DNA from: Streptomyces cupreus
GTDB taxonomy: Bacteria > Actinomycetota > Actinomycetes > Streptomycetales > Streptomycetaceae
Reading direction: 5' to 3'
DNA: 64,000 nucleotides
Assembly: GCF_014257025.1 (NCBI RefSeq)
Contig: NZ_JACMSF010000017.1
Location: 87,898-151,897, forward strand
A model generated the notes under the pieces. The model was not told the DNA's origin. It was given only the letters and a program-made list of their open reading frames with translations, and made no database searches. Position numbers and translations under genes: made by a program. Below are positions 17,476-24,340 of the stretch, in pieces; position 1 is the first letter of the stretch; every line of letters begins with the position of its first letter.

Positions 17476-17584
17476 GAACCGCTCCTTTCCGTAGTCGTCT
17501 CACATCCCTTGCAAGCGCATCAGGAGTCAACTCCCCTGGTGGGTGCATGGGGAGCGTGTGCGGACGGCATATGCGAGCCCGGCG

Positions 17585-17601
17585 TGCACACGGTGTGTGA
17601 A
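17585..17601 (-). promoter_or_regulatory. Second copy of the XRE-TPR promoter palindrome
   Basis: Read on the minus strand this is TTCACACACCGTGTGCA, differing at two positions from TTCACACCCCGTGTGAA at 15203-15219. It lies upstream of the small membrane protein gene and points to shared control. Confidence 0.5.
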
Positions 17602-17607
17602 TGCCGC

Positions 17608-17637
17608 GGGCCCGGCACTCGCGCGGGTGCCGGGCCC
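17608..17637 (-). terminator. Terminator hairpin after the hydroxyacyl-CoA dehydrogenase gene
   Basis: An 11-bp perfect stem (GGGCCCGGCAC against GTGCCGGGCCC) with an 8-base loop lies 20 bases beyond the minus-strand stop at 17658. Confidence 0.7.
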
Positions 17638-17657
17638 TTTCAAGCCACGTTGCGTAA

Positions 17658-18533
17658 TCAGCCGTAGGTGTAGAAGCCCGAGCCGGACTTCCGGCCGAGC
17701 CGGCCCGCGTCGACCATGCGCTGGAGCAGCGGGGGAGCGGCGTACAGCGGCTCCTTGTACTCCTCGTACATCGAGTACGCGACCGAGGCCACGGTGTCCA
17801 GGCCGATCAGGTCGGACAGCTTCAGCGGGCCCATCGGGTGGGCGCAGCCGAGCTCCATGCCGTTGTCGATGTCCTCACGGCTGGCGATGCCCGACTCGAA
17901 CATCCGGATCGCGGAGAGCAGATAGGGGATCAGCAGCGCGTTCACCACGAAGCCGGAGCGGTCCTGGGCACGGATGCCGTGCTTGCCGAGCACCTTCTCG
18001 GTGAAGACCTGGGCGCGGCTGATCGTGCCCTCGGAGGTGGTGAGCGCCGGGATCAGCTCGACCAGCTTCTGCACCGGGGCCGGGTTGAAGAAGTGGATGC
18101 CGATGACCTGGTCGGGCCGCGAGGTGGCGACCGCGAGCTTCACCAGCGGGATGGAGGAGGTGTTGGAGGCCAAGATGGCGTCCGGCCGGGTCACGACCTG
18201 ATCGAGCACCTGGAAGATCTCGGTCTTGACCTGCTCGTTCTCCACGACGGCCTCGATCACCAGATCGCGGTCCGCGAACTCGCCGAGGTCGGTGGTGAAG
18301 CTGAGCCGCGCCTGCGTGGCCGCCAGCTCGTCCTCGCTGATCTTGCCGCGTTCGGCGGCCTTGGTCAGGGAGTTGAACAGCCGGGTGCGGCCGATCTCCA
18401 GGGCCTCGCCCGTGGTCTCGGCGACCTTCACATCCAGTCCGGCGCGGGCGCACACCTCGGCGATGCCGGCTCCCATCTGGCCGCAGCCCACCACTCCGAC
18501 GCGCGCGATGTCTCCCGCTGGGGTGTACGTCAC
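17658..18533 (-). CDS. 3-hydroxybutyryl-CoA dehydrogenase
   Basis: The 291-residue protein is a full-length 3-hydroxyacyl-CoA dehydrogenase that oxidises or reduces the 3-hydroxy group of short acyl-CoAs with NAD(H). The N-terminal Rossmann motif is VGVVGCGQMGAGIAEVCARA, the catalytic His-containing signature is GIHFFNPAPVQKLVELI, and the C-terminal domain contains DRSGFVVNALLIPYL and GMELGCAHPMGPLKLSDLIG. The start is GTG 18533 with AAAGGGA upstream; an ATG one base earlier is out of frame. It stands alone, with no thiolase or crotonase nearby. Roles in fatty-acid breakdown or PHB/ethylmalonyl metabolism are possible. Confidence 0.92.
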   Translation of the reverse strand: MTYTPAGDIARVGVVGCGQMGAGIAEVCARAGLDVKVAETTGEALEIGRTRLFNSLTKAAERGKISEDELAATQARLSFTTDLGEFADRDLVIEAVVENEQVKTEIFQVLDQVVTRPDAILASNTSSIPLVKLAVATSRPDQVIGIHFFNPAPVQKLVELIPALTTSEGTISRAQVFTEKVLGKHGIRAQDRSGFVVNALLIPYLLSAIRMFESGIASREDIDNGMELGCAHPMGPLKLSDLIGLDTVASVAYSMYEEYKEPLYAAPPLLQRMVDAGRLGRKSGSGFYTYG

Positions 18534-18704
18534 ATCGTCCCTTTCGCTGTCTTCCAGGCCGTGGCAGGTCCGCCGGGTCCCGGTGCCTGCTCCGTTCGTG
18601 CACGTTACTCCCAAGTATCGATGATCGATCGTCGGGGTGGTGCATCCTGGGCGCGGAGACGGTCCGTGACCATGCGGATCCGCAGTGCGATTGGGGTGCG
18701 CAAG

Positions 18705-19925
18705 ATGGGCCGAGTCACACGACGGGCCTTCGCCCTGTCCGCTTTGGCGGCCTTCTCGACGGCGTCGGGAGCGTCGGCCGTGCCGGAGCGGCGGCATCTG
18801 CCGGGCGAGATGCGGGGCATGTGGCTGGCGACGGTCGCCAATCGGGACTGGCCCTCCGAGCCGGGCCTGAGCGCGGCGGCCCAGCGCGCCGAGCTGACCG
18901 CCCACCTCGACACGGCGGTACGGCGCCGGCTGAACACGGTGATCTTCCAGGTGCGGCCCACGGCCGACGCGCTGTGGCCCTCGCCGTACGAACCCTGGTC
19001 TGCCGTGCTGACCGGGACACAGGGCAAGGCCCCCGGCTGGGATCCGCTCGGCACGGCCGTCCGTGAGGCCCACGCCCGCGGTCTGGAGCTGCACGCCTGG
19101 TTCAACCCGTACCGGATCGCCAACCACGCGGACCCGACCAGGCTTGTCGCCTCGCACCCGGCCCGGCGGCACCCCGACTGGGTGGTGCGCCACGGCGGGA
19201 GGCTCTACTACAACCCCGGGCTGCCCGAGGTCCGCGCCTTCGTGCAGGACGCGATCCTGGACGCGGTGGACAAGTACCCCGTGGACGCCGTGCACTTCGA
19301 CGACTACTTCTATCCGTATCCGCTGGCGGGCCAGACCTTCGACGACGACGCCGCCTTCGACCGCCACGGGGGCGGCTTCCCGAGCCGGGCCGCCTGGCGG
19401 CGCCACAACATCGACCGGCTGGTGGCCGAGACATCGGCCCGCATCCAGGAGGTCCGGCCGGGCACACGGTTCGGGATCAGCCCCTTCGGGGTGTGGCGCA
19501 ACGCGTCCACCGACTCGCGCGGCAGCGACACCCGGGAGCTTCAGGCGTACGACGACCTGTACGCGGACACCCGGAAATGGGTCAGGGCGAACTGGATCGA
19601 CTACATCTGCCCGCAGCTGTACTGGCACATCGGCTTCGCCGCCGCCGACTACGCCGTACTGCTGCCCTGGTGGGCCGAGACGGTCCGGGGCACCGCGACG
19701 CAGCTGTACGTCGGTGAGGCGCTGTACCGGGCCGGCGACCCGGCGCAGGGCGACGCCTGGCAGAACCCGGCCGAGCTGTCCCGGCACCTCACGCTGGCCA
19801 AGGACCATCCGGAGGCGCGTGGGCATGTCTTCTTCGCCGCCCGGGAGGTGGCGGCGGATCCGATCCGGGCCATGGCGAGGGTGGTCGCCGACCACTACCG
19901 GCAGCCGGCGATGCCCCCGCGCTGA
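18705..19925 (+). CDS. Exported glycosyl-hydrolase-10-like protein (YngK type)
   Basis: The 406-residue protein has an N-terminal signal with a twin-arginine look (TRRAFALSALAAFSTASGASA). The mature part matches the GHL10/DUF187 family, a TIM barrel thought to act on cell-surface polysaccharide or peptidoglycan: EMRGMWLATVANRDWPS, TVIFQVRPTADALWPS, LELHAWFNPYRIAN, VDAVHFDDYFYPYP and FGISPFGVWRN. The acidic HFDDYFYP loop is the likely catalytic region. I chose ATG 18705 (TTGGGG upstream); an in-frame ATG at 18672 would put residues ahead of the signal. It is divergent from the dehydrogenase. Confidence 0.85.
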   Translation: MGRVTRRAFALSALAAFSTASGASAVPERRHLPGEMRGMWLATVANRDWPSEPGLSAAAQRAELTAHLDTAVRRRLNTVIFQVRPTADALWPSPYEPWSAVLTGTQGKAPGWDPLGTAVREAHARGLELHAWFNPYRIANHADPTRLVASHPARRHPDWVVRHGGRLYYNPGLPEVRAFVQDAILDAVDKYPVDAVHFDDYFYPYPLAGQTFDDDAAFDRHGGGFPSRAAWRRHNIDRLVAETSARIQEVRPGTRFGISPFGVWRNASTDSRGSDTRELQAYDDLYADTRKWVRANWIDYICPQLYWHIGFAAADYAVLLPWWAETVRGTATQLYVGEALYRAGDPAQGDAWQNPAELSRHLTLAKDHPEARGHVFFAAREVAADPIRAMARVVADHYRQPAMPPR

Positions 19926-19926
19926 C

Positions 19927-20124
19927 CTACCCGGGGGTGGTGTCCTTGTGGCGGATCTCGGTGTCGGGGCCGGGTGAGCACACGCCCTCGTGCCCGTCCT
20001 CGAAGCGGACGCGGTACGGAGGGTTGCCCTTCTCGCCGAGTACTTCGACGATCTCGCCGACCTTGTCGTGCTGTCCGACCACCCTGCCGTGCTGGACAAG
20101 CTGGTCGCCCACGGTTGCACGCAT
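19927..20124 (-). CDS. DUF1918 domain protein
   Basis: The 65-residue protein is a typical DUF1918 member: GDQLVQHGRVVGQHDKVGEI, then GNPPYRVRFEDGHEGVCSPGPDTEI. It is probably a small SH3-like beta barrel. Function is unknown. The gene converges with the glycosidase gene 2 bases away. Confidence 0.85.
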   Translation of the reverse strand: MRATVGDQLVQHGRVVGQHDKVGEIVEVLGEKGNPPYRVRFEDGHEGVCSPGPDTEIRHKDTTPG

Positions 20125-20216
20125 CTGAAGGCCTCCTCAGCAAGTGCGGGAGCAGCGGTCCGTGGCCTTGAGTCTACGGCCCGGGGCGGCGGTGGGAAGT
20201 GGGTCGTACGGCCCAC

Positions 20217-21176
20217 TCAACCGCGTGCCCGTTGGGTGACGGCGATGCAGACGAGCACCGCCGCGGCCGTCAACGGGGCGGCCACTGTCAGATGCTCGCC
20301 CAGCAGCAGCACCGACCACACCAGTGTGAGCAGCGGCTGGGCCAACTGCAACTGGCTGGCCTTCGGGATGCCGATGACCGCCATGCCCCGGTACCAGACG
20401 ACCAGGCCGAGGAACTGGGAGCCGGCCGCGACCCACAGCAGCCCGGTCACGCTGTGCGCGGTGAGCCGGACGGGCTCCATCGCCAGGGCGAGCGCGGTTG
20501 CGGGCACGGACACCGGCAGGCAGAGCAACAGGGCCCAGCCGACGACCTGCCAGCCCGGCATGACCCGGGCAAGGCGGCCGCCCTCGGTGTAGCCGGCGGC
20601 GCAGACCAACAGGGCCGCGAAGAGATACAGATCGGCGGTGGTGAGGGCGCCGCCGCTCTGCTGCACGGTGAAGCCGACCACCGCGGCGGCGCCGGCGAGG
20701 GCGGCCGTCCAGAAGGTGCGCGAGGGGCGGGTGCCCATGCGCAGGGCGGAGAGCAGCGCCGTGGTGAGGGGGAGCAGACCGACGACGACGGCCGCGTGCG
20801 CGGTGGTGGACGTCTGGAGCGCGAGCGTGGTCAGCAGGGGGAAGCCGACGACCACTCCGGCCGCCACGACCGCGAGTCCGGCCCAGTGCTTGCGGTCCGG
20901 CAGCGGCACCCGCAGTGCCAGCAGACAGCCGCCGGCGAGGAGGGCGGCGAGGACACTGCGCACGGCCACCAGCGACCAGGGCCCGAAGCCTTCCAGGCCC
21001 CAGGCGGTCGCGGGGAAGGTGAGGGAGAAGGCGGTGACGCCGAGGGCGGCGAGGAGGGTGCCGGTGGCGGCGGTCGAGGTGCCGGCCGGAGCGTCGGGTC
21101 GGGTTTCGACCGGGCTTTCGGCCGGGGTGTCGACCGCTATCCGGTTCGGTGCGATAGCGCTACTCTGTGCTCTCAT
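20217..21176 (-). CDS. EamA/DMT-superfamily transporter
   Basis: The 319-residue protein has a polar N-terminus of about 35 residues and then ten hydrophobic helices in two EamA repeats (TLLAALGVTAFSLTFPATAW opens the first). Such carriers export amino acids, nucleobases or other small metabolites. The ATG at 21176 overlaps the ATG of the divergent MocR-type regulator, which probably controls it. The last helices include LTLVWSVLLLGEHL, a conserved EamA feature. Confidence 0.88.
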   Translation of the reverse strand: MRAQSSAIAPNRIAVDTPAESPVETRPDAPAGTSTAATGTLLAALGVTAFSLTFPATAWGLEGFGPWSLVAVRSVLAALLAGGCLLALRVPLPDRKHWAGLAVVAAGVVVGFPLLTTLALQTSTTAHAAVVVGLLPLTTALLSALRMGTRPSRTFWTAALAGAAAVVGFTVQQSGGALTTADLYLFAALLVCAAGYTEGGRLARVMPGWQVVGWALLLCLPVSVPATALALAMEPVRLTAHSVTGLLWVAAGSQFLGLVVWYRGMAVIGIPKASQLQLAQPLLTLVWSVLLLGEHLTVAAPLTAAAVLVCIAVTQRARG

Positions 21177-21187
21177 GCAAGAGCGTA
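21161..21187. promoter_or_regulatory. Back-to-back leaderless promoters around a shared CATG
   Basis: On the plus strand TACTCT (21161-21166) lies 8 bases before the regulator ATG at 21175. On the minus strand TACGCT (21187-21182) lies 5 bases before the transporter ATG at 21176. Both match TAnnnT -10 elements at leaderless spacing. The two starts share CATG at 21174-21177. Confidence 0.5.
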
Positions 21188-22611
21188 GCAGTGTCGGTGA
21201 ACTGGCGGATCGGCTGCGACGGGAACTCGACCGCTACTCCTATGGTGGAAAGCTCCCGTCGAGCCGGGCCCTCGTCGAGCAGTTCCGGGTGAGCCCGGTG
21301 ACCGTCTCGCGGGCCCTGGCGCAGTTGGCGGCTGAGGGTCTTGTGGTGACCCGGCCCGGCGCCGGCGCCTTCCGTGCCCGGCCGCGCGCGGAGGCGGCGC
21401 CCGCCGGGGACACCTCCTGGCAGGAGGTCTCCCTCAGCGCGGACGGCGCCGCCGAACTCGTACCGCGCTCGGTGGACGCCTCCGGTGTCCTTGTCTCGCT
21501 CGCCGCCCCGCCGCCCGGCGTGATCGAGTTCAACGGCGGCTATCTGCACCCCTCCCTCCAGCCGGAACGTGCCATGGCGGCGGCGCTGTCCCGGGCAGGG
21601 CGTCGGCCCGGCGCCTGGGGCCGGCCGCCCATGGAGGGGCTGCCGGAGCTGCGGGAGTGGTTCGCACGCAGCATCGGCGGCGCCGTCACCGCGGCCGAAG
21701 TGCTGGTCACCTCCGGCGGCCAGTCGGCGCTCACCACCGCCCTGCGCGCACTGGCGCCGCCCGGCGCGCCGGTGCTGGTGGAGTCGCCCACCTACCCCGG
21801 CATGCTGGCCATCGCCCGGGCGGCGGGCCTGCGTCCCGTGCCGGTCCCGGTCGACCCGGACGGGGTGCGCCCCGCCCTCCTCGCCGACGCGTTCCGGGCC
21901 ACCGGCGCCCGGGTGTTCGTCTGCCAGCCGCTCTTCCAGAACCCGACCGGCGCCGTGCTCGCCCCCGACCGCCGCGCCGAGGTGCTGCGCATCGCGCGCG
22001 ACGCCGGCGCCTTCGTGATCGAGGACGACTTCGTACGACGGCTGGTCCACGAGGACGCCGGGCCGTTGCCGCGTCCGCTGGCCGCCGACGATCCCGACGG
22101 GGTCGTGGTGCACGTCGGCTCCCTGACCAAGGCGACCTCGCCGAGCTTCCGGGTCAGCGCGCTGGCCGCCCGTGGCCCGGTGCTGGAGCGGCTGCGCGCC
22201 ATCCAGGTCGTCGACACCTTCTTCGTACCCCGGCCGCTCCAGGAGGCGGCCCTGGAACTCGTGGGTTCGCCCGCCTGGCCGCGCCATCTGCGCGCGATCT
22301 CCACGGAGTTGCGGCTGCGCCGGGACACGATGACGGCCGCGCTGCTGAGCGAGCTGCCCCGACTCGCCCTGCCGCACATCCCGTCCGGCGGCTACCACCT
22401 CTGGCTCCGCCTGCCCGACGGCACGGACGAGGCGGCGCTCACAGCGGCCGCCCTGCGCGCGGGGGTCGCGATCACCCCCGGCCGCCCGTACTTCAGCGCC
22501 GAACCCCCGGCCGCACACCTGCGCCTGAGCTTCGCGGCGGTCGCCGGGACGGGGGAGATCGCCGAAGGCGTACGGCGGTTGCGGGCCGCCTGCGAGGAGG
22601 TCGACCGGTGA
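21175..22611 (+). CDS. MocR/PdxR-type GntR regulator with aminotransferase domain
   Basis: The 478-residue protein joins an N-terminal GntR winged helix (residues about 5-70: GGKLPSSRALVEQFRVSPVT, VSRALAQLAAEGLV) to a fold-type I aminotransferase domain (from about 115). The PLP-lysine is in HVGSLTKATSPSFRVSAL, and VLVESPTYPGMLAI and VCQPLFQNPTGAVL are the usual cofactor loops. MocR proteins use PLP or an external aldimine as effector and often regulate a divergent gene, here the DMT transporter whose start overlaps. A leaderless mRNA is likely. Confidence 0.9.
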   Translation: MQERSSVGELADRLRRELDRYSYGGKLPSSRALVEQFRVSPVTVSRALAQLAAEGLVVTRPGAGAFRARPRAEAAPAGDTSWQEVSLSADGAAELVPRSVDASGVLVSLAAPPPGVIEFNGGYLHPSLQPERAMAAALSRAGRRPGAWGRPPMEGLPELREWFARSIGGAVTAAEVLVTSGGQSALTTALRALAPPGAPVLVESPTYPGMLAIARAAGLRPVPVPVDPDGVRPALLADAFRATGARVFVCQPLFQNPTGAVLAPDRRAEVLRIARDAGAFVIEDDFVRRLVHEDAGPLPRPLAADDPDGVVVHVGSLTKATSPSFRVSALAARGPVLERLRAIQVVDTFFVPRPLQEAALELVGSPAWPRHLRAISTELRLRRDTMTAALLSELPRLALPHIPSGGYHLWLRLPDGTDEAALTAAALRAGVAITPGRPYFSAEPPAAHLRLSFAAVAGTGEIAEGVRRLRAACEEVDR

Positions 22612-22654
22612 AATCGGCTCGACGCCGGCTCCCGTCGCCTGAGAATCTCCGCCC

Positions 22655-23089
22655 ATGACCGACGTGCCGAGCCTCGCCGAGGGCTACGAGATCTCCAGCG
22701 ACCCCGCCCGTATCGACGCCGAGCGGGTGCACCGCTGGCTGTCCACCGACGCGTACTGGGCGCTCGAACGGCCCCGGGAGAAGCAGTACAGGGCGATCGA
22801 CGGTTCGCTCAACTTCGGGGTGTACGAGGTGCTTTCCGGGGATCAGGTGGCGTATGCCCGGGTCGTGACCGATCGTGCCACCTTCGCCTGGCTCTGCGAT
22901 GTGTACGTCGATCCGTCGGTCCGCGGCAAGGGCCTCGGCACGGCGCTGGTCGGTGCCGTCCGTGAGGAGCTGCGGCCGTACGGGATCCGGCGGATCCTGC
23001 TCGCCACCCATGACGCGCACGGCGTCTACGAGAAGCTCGGGTTCGCCCCGCTGGAGCGGCCCGAGCAGTGGATGGCGCTCCATTTCTAG
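22655..23089 (+). CDS. GNAT N-acetyltransferase
   Basis: The 144-residue protein shows the GNAT acetyl-CoA loop in VYVDPSVRGKGLGTALVGAV and the C-terminal YEKLGFAPLERPEQWM. An N-terminal segment ALERPREKQYRAIDGSLNFG is typical of the small YjgM/Aat-like acetyltransferases. The substrate cannot be inferred. It starts 43 bases after the MocR gene and could be cotranscribed. Confidence 0.88.
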   Translation: MTDVPSLAEGYEISSDPARIDAERVHRWLSTDAYWALERPREKQYRAIDGSLNFGVYEVLSGDQVAYARVVTDRATFAWLCDVYVDPSVRGKGLGTALVGAVREELRPYGIRRILLATHDAHGVYEKLGFAPLERPEQWMALHF

Positions 23090-23195
23090 CGGGTTGTCCG
23101 GCTGGTCCTGACCTGGAAGTAAGGTTTCGGGCACCCTGGGTAACTCAGAGATAACACCTCTTGACCTGCTCACTTTCGCGAATCACGATCGCCGC

Positions 23196-23789
23196 ATGTC
23201 ACTTCGGGTCACGTTCGTCGCCGCCGCGCGCAGCTCCCCCCTGCTCGCGGAGCGCTTCGAGGACGACCGTCCGCTGGACCAGGCCGGCTGGGACGAGGTG
23301 CAGCGGGTCGCCCACCATCTGGTGTCGCTGTCGGCGTCCGAGCTGCGCTACTGCTCGCCCACGCCGCGCAGCCGCGCCACCGGCGATGCCCTGGGCTACG
23401 CCCCGTTGGTGCAACTCGCGCTGCGCGACTGCGGCATGGGCCGCTGGCGCGGGCTGACGCTCGGCGAGGCGATGGCCCGCGAGCCGGAGGCGGTGGACGC
23501 CTGGCTCGCGGACCCGCGCGGCACTCCGCATGGCGGCGAGTCGCTGCTGGCGTTCATCACCCGGGTCGGTGGCTGGCTCGACACCCGGCCCGTGGGCGAC
23601 GGTGGCCGGATCGTCGCCGTGGCCGAACCGTCGGTGATCCGCGCCGCGTTGGTGTACGCCCTGAAGGCGCCGCCCGCGACCTACTGGAACATCGACGTAC
23701 GCCCCCTGTCGACGACGACCGTCACCGGCCGCGCGGGCCGCTGGAACCTCCGTTTCGACGGGGCGCCGGCTCAGCCCTCGCGCGCGTAG
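23196..23789 (+). CDS. Histidine-phosphatase-fold protein lacking both catalytic histidines
   Basis: The 197-residue protein follows the phosphoglycerate-mutase-like fold: LVSLSASELRYCSPTPRSRA, LRDCGMGRWRGLTLGEAMA, PHGGESLLAFITRVGGWLD. The N-terminal RHG motif is replaced by AAARSSP, and the second catalytic His, normally in a VSHG-like segment, is replaced in VAVAEPSVIRAALVYAL. Without the phospho-accepting His it is probably not a normal phosphatase. A structural, binding or altered catalytic role is possible. The end overlaps the convergent DUF6314 gene by 19 bases. Confidence 0.8.
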   Translation: MSLRVTFVAAARSSPLLAERFEDDRPLDQAGWDEVQRVAHHLVSLSASELRYCSPTPRSRATGDALGYAPLVQLALRDCGMGRWRGLTLGEAMAREPEAVDAWLADPRGTPHGGESLLAFITRVGGWLDTRPVGDGGRIVAVAEPSVIRAALVYALKAPPATYWNIDVRPLSTTTVTGRAGRWNLRFDGAPAQPSRA

Positions 23790-24214
23790 TCGGTGATGAG
23801 CACGAGGTCCTTCGCCGGGCCGCGCACCCGCCACACCGTCCGCCAGTGGTCCTCGTCCCGGACGGTGAACTCGCCCCGGTAGAGGTCGGCCGAGCAGGGA
23901 TGGTCGGCGACATGCCGCCCGTAGGCCAGGTCCAGGTCGTGGAAGGGCCGTCCGTCGGCGAAGCGCACGTCCACCGTGCCGCGCCCCTCGCCCGGCAGGA
24001 AGCGCAGCGTCCGCTCGGCCGGCCGGGGGACGCCCTGCCAGACGAACGTGCCGGACTCGTGGTGCAGGAGGCCGCCGCCGTCCAGCGGGCTGAAAACCGT
24101 CGTACCGGAGAACTTCCCTTCCGCTCCGCTCGTCAGATCCCGCACCGACCGCTCGACTTGCCAGGTCCCGGCGAGATAGCCCAGCGCATCGGGTACTGGC
24201 CGGAACTCGCCCAT
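23771..24214 (-). CDS. DUF6314 family protein
   Basis: The 147-residue protein has the DUF6314 pattern: YLAGTWQVERSVRDL, FSGTTVFSPLDGGGLLHHES, then a beta-rich body with YGRHVADHPCSADLYRGEF and VWRVRGPAKDLVLITDY. The fold is likely a lipocalin-like barrel. No enzyme motif is seen. It lies divergent from the GH51 gene and convergent with the pseudo-phosphatase gene. Confidence 0.8.
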   Translation of the reverse strand: MGEFRPVPDALGYLAGTWQVERSVRDLTSGAEGKFSGTTVFSPLDGGGLLHHESGTFVWQGVPRPAERTLRFLPGEGRGTVDVRFADGRPFHDLDLAYGRHVADHPCSADLYRGEFTVRDEDHWRTVWRVRGPAKDLVLITDYAREG

Positions 24215-24254
24215 GGCGCCGCCTCCTTCGTCACATCCGTTGCCGCGCGACCCA

Positions 24255-24321
24255 TTGACGCGCCGGGGTCCCCTACCTATCTTGCCGTTCGAAGTGCTGA
24301 TCAGCGTCTGATATTTCGAAC
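24255..24321 (+). promoter_or_regulatory. GH51 promoter with nested inverted repeats
   Basis: TTGACG at 24255-24260 and TATCTT at 24278-24283 are separated by 17 bases, a good vegetative promoter. Just downstream, GTTCGAA (24287-24293) and TTCGAAC (24315-24321) form an inverted repeat around the palindrome GCTGATCAGC (24296-24305). A repressor bound there would cover the transcription start. Confidence 0.6.
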
Positions 24322-24340
24322 ATCGAGCCGCGGAGTATCC

